From contig UZAE01013714.1 of the NCBI GenBank assembly GCA_900617975.1, positions 9,622-19,836 of the forward strand: a DNA stretch of 10,215 nt, read 5' to 3'. A model generated the notes under the pieces. The model saw nothing but the letters and a program-made list of their open reading frames with translations. It was not told where the DNA came from and did no database searches. Both the position numbers and the translations under genes were made by a program. Source of the DNA: Rodentolepis nana. Its lineage: Eukaryota; Platyhelminthes; Cestoda; Cyclophyllidea; Hymenolepididae. This document shows positions 6,511 through 10,215 of the stretch, one piece after another; the stretch's first letter is position 1; the number at the start of each line of letters is the position of its first letter.

Positions 6511-6829
6511 ATTTATTTACTTATTTAAATCAAATGGCAGGCGTCTTGGTAGCTATCATTAGGCTTTTAGTTGACTTTAGGCTTCACAGAGTGGAAGGAA
6601 CATCAAAGGAAAAAATGGTCGAGAAGGGGGGGGGGACAGAAGAGTGATTCACTGATGTAAAAGAGACAGACAGACACAAATGTAGAGAAAAGGTAAGATG
6701 ATTGCTGGGGAAGAGGTTGATTATGACATACCGTGGGGCCATAGTAATTTGAAGTGAGAAATCAACTGCCGGTTGATGGACTTTTTTGCCCAAAGTGCAC
6801 CACGTGGAGGTAAGCCTGCCGCACACCCC
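6511..6829 (-). mobile_element. SINE-like retroposon, copy 4 (about 319 bp, degenerate TSD, internal deletion)
   Basis: The same family and orientation. The tail side reads ATTTATTTACTTATTTAAAT, followed by CAAATGGCAGGCG, and the head ends CGCACACCCC at 6829. A worn target duplication may be TTACTCCGAAAT (6501-6512) against CTTCTCCTAAAT (6831-6842), matching at 9 of 12 positions. The module is 36 bases (6602-6637) with a G10 run. Relative to the other copies it has lost about 17-20 bases near 6790, covering the GTATGAGTGTACGTTGCCC-like segment and part of the A box-like match. The E-box CCACGTGG (6800-6807) is intact, while the donor-like site has drifted to GAGGTAAGC. The two overlapping minus-strand open frames here (6584-7129 and 6721-6945) run through the repeat and have no recognisable domains. 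Confidence 0.8.
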
Positions 6830-6842
6830 ACTTCTCCTAAAT

Positions 6843-8000
6843 AAAAAGTGGAGTACAAAGGTTGAGGGAGAGACGTGGTGAGCAGAAAGCGTAAGAAGAG
6901 GTAAGAGGAAAGCATGAGTTCCCGTGCCTGTGAGTCTAAAGACAAAGACAGTTAATAAGAGTAACATTGACAAGGTCGTGAGGGAGGAATTCTGAGAATG
7001 ATAGAGAAGAGCAGATTTGATAATCTCCTCTGGATGTAAAGATATCACTGCGAATTCTGTGATGGAAAACCGAAGTGCTTTCATATAGAAGATATTATGA
7101 ACTATTTTATAAAGCCCCTTGTGAGTCATCCATCATTCAATTATCTTATACGTTATCAAATTTAGCATTTGCATAACTCACTTTCCAAATAATCGTTTAT
7201 GAACTAATACTTGGTTTGAAGCTTCGTTATCTTCAAAGTCCGCTTCATTCCAAATCAGGAAGGATTTACATGTAAGAAGGCAAAGGTATGAATATATTTT
7301 GTTTAAATCTTCAATCTACAGGAAAAAATCGATATTGAAATCAATGCTAAAGCCCTGTAATGAAAAATATACCTGATTTTGCACTAATAGAAAGCACACA
7401 CTGGAAGTTAAAGTACATATCACGTAAATCGTCGAACACACATTGAAGGGGTGAATGATCAGCTGTAATAAATCAATTTCGATTTCGGTAAACACTTCTA
7501 AAGCGTGCCGCAAGACAAATTGGTTTTTTTCGATTATCATTTTTTACTGTACCCTTCATTGGAGGCTACACATAGAATAGGCTGGAACATCCAGAGAGAG
7601 AGAGAGAGGTAGAGAGAGGGTGAGAGAGGCAGCACTTAACTCTACTTTACTGAATTTCATTTATCTTAAAGGGACAACAGAATGCAAATTGTGGAGATGA
7701 ACAAATAGCCAAGAAATGTATTTGAATTAAGAAGGGAGCCGAGAATAGACTTTTGTGAAAAATAAAACTTCGTCTTTTTATCAAATTCGAGAATTTTAAC
7801 TTCCAGTTTTTAAGTGTTTCATCACGTTAATTGTTATTGCTCCTATTGAGGTATTGTTGTCGCGTTCGAGGTAAATTCACAATCCTACCTTTCATGTTGT
7901 TGGCTATGGGGTGTGTGTGTGCGTGTGAAAATTCTCACCAGTTCTACAAACAGCTGCAAACAATATCCACAATAAGCCGTAGCCTCACTGGGATCACACT
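6843..8000. other. Unique DNA, purine-rich at its left end; no gene supported
   Basis: The plus strand is purine-rich up to about 7060, extending the character of the region left of SINE copy 4 (6380-6500). SINE copy 4 may therefore have inserted into a purine-rich segment. The upstream half of the minus-strand frame that starts at 7129 lies here. It is Leu/Ser-rich, has no domain I recognise and then runs into the SINE, so I do not call it. The rest is AT-rich with the (AG)n repeat. Confidence 0.5.
7593..7628 (+). repeat. Imperfect (AG)n microsatellite
   Basis: A pure AG run at 7593-7608 continues as AGAGAGAGGG and TGAGAGAGG units, interrupted by GT and GGT. It is polypurine on the plus strand. 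Confidence 0.9.
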
Positions 8001-8308
8001 GGGATGCGTGATAGACTTATTTCCATGTGTTGCACCCTGGGCAACGTATACTCATACGGCAAAAGTGTCTTTTAATCGGCAGTTGACTTCTGACTTCAAA
8101 CGACCATCACCCCCACTGTATGCCACATTCGACCACTTCTACAGTACTCATCTTACCTTACATTTTCCCTACTTTTGTGTCTGTCTGTCTCTTTTACATC
8201 TGTGGATCACTCCTCTGTTCCTCTCCTCTGTGAAGCCCAAAGCCAACTAAAGGGCTAATGATAACCATCAAAACGCCTGTCGTTATAAATAAATTTTATA
8301 ATAAATTA
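8001..8308 (+). mobile_element. SINE-like retroposon, copy 5 (opposite orientation, lacks the G/C module, no TSD found)
   Basis: This copy reads in the sense direction on the plus strand. It has a degraded head GGGATGCGTGATAGACTTAT, the segment TTGCACCCTGGGCAACGTA, a body with GTGTCTGTCTGTCTCTTTTA, then ATGATAACCATCAAAACGCC and an A/T tail from about 8285. The head E-box is mutated (CCATGTGT) and the antisense donor-like site is lost. It lacks the whole 19-41 base module present in the other copies: AGAGGAGTG follows directly on GAGGAAC on its minus strand. A B box-like ATTCGACCA lies at 8127-8135, about 90 bases after the A box-like match. I found no target duplication, so this is probably the oldest copy. 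The plus-strand open frame at 7831-8250 is mostly this repeat and is not a gene. Confidence 0.8.
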
Positions 8309-8919
8309 GTTAACTAAAACTTCTGTTAAACTCAATCAAAGATTACTTAAAATGGAGAAAGTATACAATGAAATAAGTGTTGAAAACGGAATCCATCAAA
8401 ATATTAAGTGAATTAGCGGTCTAAATAAATTGACTGCATGAGGTTAGATTAACGCGTGCCTTAGAAACTTAACCTTAACCCGTGACTTCAGGCGTAAAAC
8501 TTGCTTCTATATGAAACAAATTAAGGCCGATTTCCGGCAAAGTTCATCAGCATATGATTCACAGCATCCGATTAAAGTAGCATTTTAAAACACACAAAAA
8601 GGAGACTTTTTAACTGACTTAGCCTATTACAAATCAAATAAAAATTTGTTCAACTACATCAGATTCGTTAAATCTTTTCCTGGAGAACCAAAAAAGCAGC
8701 TAACTATGTGCCAATCAAATAGAAGAAGGATGGCTGTGAGATAGATTGCAAAGTTTGGCAATCCGAATTTTCAACTCGAAAATATGATGAGAAACGATAA
8801 GTTCGACTTGATGGTTCTTGGGTTCACATGAAGTGGGCTTCTTATGATTTACAGACTCTTCTTCTCATGTTCTGGTAGAATTTGGCATATTTACCCCTCT
8901 GGAGCTCTTTTTATACCTT

Positions 8920-8973
8920 GAATATTCTCAAAGAAGCTAAAAATGATTAAGGCCGATTCGAATATTCTCAAAG
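8920..8973 (+). repeat. Pair of 14-bp direct repeats, GAATATTCTCAAAG
   Basis: Exact copies at 8920-8933 and 8960-8973, 40 bases apart start to start. The spacer holds ATTAAGGCCGATT, which also occurs at 8520-8532. This may be a small local duplication with drift. Confidence 0.5.
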
Positions 8974-9876
8974 CTCCGAGTAATATTCATAAGATTCAAT
9001 ACACACAAATCGTTCTTCAGGCAATTCATAGTTCTACACCCGTCTCTGGCAGTGGGGTTTCCTCACTATTGCATTAATAGTTAACTAGGCAGGAAACTAA
9101 TCAATTCCAAGTGAAAACAAATAAATTCAGCGCAATAAATAGGGAGAAATAAATTGCCCACAGAGTGGCAAGAGAAAGAAATAACAATGGGAATAATTTC
9201 CTGAGAACCCAGAACAAGGTGAGTTGGTATTGGTCTAAAAAATAGCCAACTGCGAAGCACTTCCCTGCAATTTCCATTATTTGCAATTAATTACAACCAA
9301 TTCGCTTTCCGCACACGCAATAATAAAAAATTACAACGCGTTATTTAATGAATCGTGTCCGAGGTAGAACATTTCTATCCTACACTGTCTCGACTTTATG
9401 TGCACTTAACAGTCTGATTTGAACATTCCTTCTTTTTTCAAGTATTTGCTTCGAGCTGAAAACAAACACAAGGCTATAAATCACATTATTTGTGGATGGG
9501 CACATTTTTCTATGCCAAATTCTCTGTGAATCGACATTTTGTCATAACAACCCCACGCACACAATCAAAATATCACTCAAAATTAGAAGGAAAATGTACT
9601 TAAAAATATTTGTGAAAATTGAAATGGTGAAGTTGGAACCATTCTAATTTAACAAACGAAATTCATCAACTATAAACGTGTTTCGCATGGGATAAAAGTT
9701 TAATCAAATTTTGATCAATTGTTCCTTATTTCAAAGTATCTTCCAAAGTATAGATCAACATTCACATTCATGTTAAGACTGATAAAATATCCGCCCAATA
9801 AACATAATGAGTTTTCATATTTTAAGTTCACTTTGTGGTGTATCCAAATACGAATTCTTTCGCCAAATGAGATAGG

Positions 9877-9910
9877 TTAGCCAAGGGTTAAAAAATGTGA
9901 CCTTGGCTAA
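9877..9910. repeat. Compact inverted repeat (TTAGCCAAGG / CCTTGGCTAA) with 14-base loop
   Basis: The 10-bp arms are perfect. They extend to AGGTTA / TAACCT (outer edges 9874 and 9916) if three bases are bulged on the right. The loop GTTAAAAAATGTGA ends so that TGACCTTGG (9898-9906) is formed across the loop-arm junction. Its reverse complement, CCAAGGTCA, matches the extended half site of NR5A / FTZ-F1-type nuclear receptors. Whether it works as a site or a stem is not shown. Confidence 0.5.
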
Positions 9911-10215
9911 TAACCTTGAGTATGAAGTTTAGACAGAGAATAAGAAATGTTATTGTTATAACCTAATTGGCCTCCCAAAATAGCCACAAACCCAGAACTC
10001 AATAAAAACACGTCAATGCCTTGAAAGTAAAAGCTACTCCAAAACTAAGAAAGGCAGTGGAAATGTTAGTCAGCTCATTTAAACAACTATGCAAATTTTG
10101 TGAATTTAAGTTTATACTTACAAAAATATTCATTTCTTCTAGGAATTCTAACTAACACATCCAAAGAGTCGTTTCATAGAACGGAAATTAAATCTCAACA
10201 AAGTTCGAGGAAACG

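Larger units (their letters stand above)
8309..10215. other. AT-rich unique DNA; short repeats only
   Basis: About 1.9 kb without a gene, RNA gene or SINE copy that I can recognise. Short features are GAATATTCTCAAAG at 8920-8933 and 8960-8973, ATTAAGGCCGATT at 8520-8532 and 8946-8958, and an inverted repeat at 9877-9910. The minus-strand frame of 61 codons at 9101-9286 has an AT-driven hydrophobic composition and I treat it as chance. Confidence 0.6.

Noticed and set aside
6584..7129. Longest open frame of the window, 181 codons on the minus strand
   Set aside because: Its C-terminal part is SINE copy 4 sequence. The N-terminal part has no domain I recognise. Length alone is not enough.
7316..7540. 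Open frame of 74 codons on the minus strand, Phe/Ile/Leu-rich
   Set aside because: The hydrophobic content follows from AT richness. There is no conserved motif and no splice context.
7831..8250. Open frame of 139 codons on the plus strand with a Leu-rich start that resembles a signal peptide
   Set aside because: The second half is SINE copy 5. The first half is a short Leu/Cys run from T- and TG-rich DNA with no family resemblance.
9101..9286. Open frame of 61 codons on the minus strand with a hydrophobic stretch
   Set aside because: It is short, AT-driven and isolated, with no homology that I recognise.

Overview
This window reads as AT-rich, non-coding nuclear DNA from a multicellular eukaryote, most likely an invertebrate animal. 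An arthropod is my best guess, but it is a weak inference. I see no bacterial gene organisation. Open frames are short, scattered and stop-ridden. Simple repeats are common ((AC)15, (AG)n, long G and C homopolymers), and a SINE-like retroposon is present in several copies. I do not recognise any protein-coding gene, tRNA, rRNA, CRISPR array or DNA transposon.

The main content is one dispersed repeat family of about 320-340 bp, not recognised by name, present five times: 1966-2290, 2881-3214, 4929-5265 and 6511-6829 in one orientation, and about 8001-8308 in the other. Each copy has a constant head (CACACCCC end), a conserved body and an (AAAT)n-type tail. Copies 1 and 2 have exact 10-13 bp target-site duplications. 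Copies 3 and 4 have degenerate ones, and copy 5 has none that I can find. This is the signature of a retroposon copied by a LINE reverse transcriptase. The five copies make up roughly a sixth of the window and explain most of the longer open frames in it, which are repeat-derived and not genes.

Layout: 1-290 AT-rich with nothing recognisable; 294-690 a less AT-rich island with a 125-codon open frame bounded by an imperfect direct repeat, the only weak candidate for an exon or gene relic; 690-1955 AT-rich with two poly-G tracts; 1956-2300 SINE 1; 2301-2870 unremarkable; 2871-3227 SINE 2; 3228-4915 unique DNA with two inverted repeats, a C10 tract, an (AC)15 microsatellite and a C5A-type tract that is a textbook G-quadruplex motif on the minus strand; 4916-5278 SINE 3; 5279-6500 unique DNA with a TTTGACC-rich cluster, a G-rich/C-rich pair and a short perfect hairpin; 6501-6842 SINE 4 inside a purine-rich stretch; 6843-8000 mostly unique with an (AG)n microsatellite; 8001-8308 SINE 5; 8309-10215 AT-rich unique DNA with short direct repeats and one compact inverted repeat.

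No genes can be shown to work together here. The window is best described as intergenic or intronic DNA shaped by retroposition and simple-sequence expansion. The most interesting material is inside the SINE: a hypervariable G/C tract module, and a conserved CACGTG E-box next to a consensus 5' splice donor on its antisense strand.
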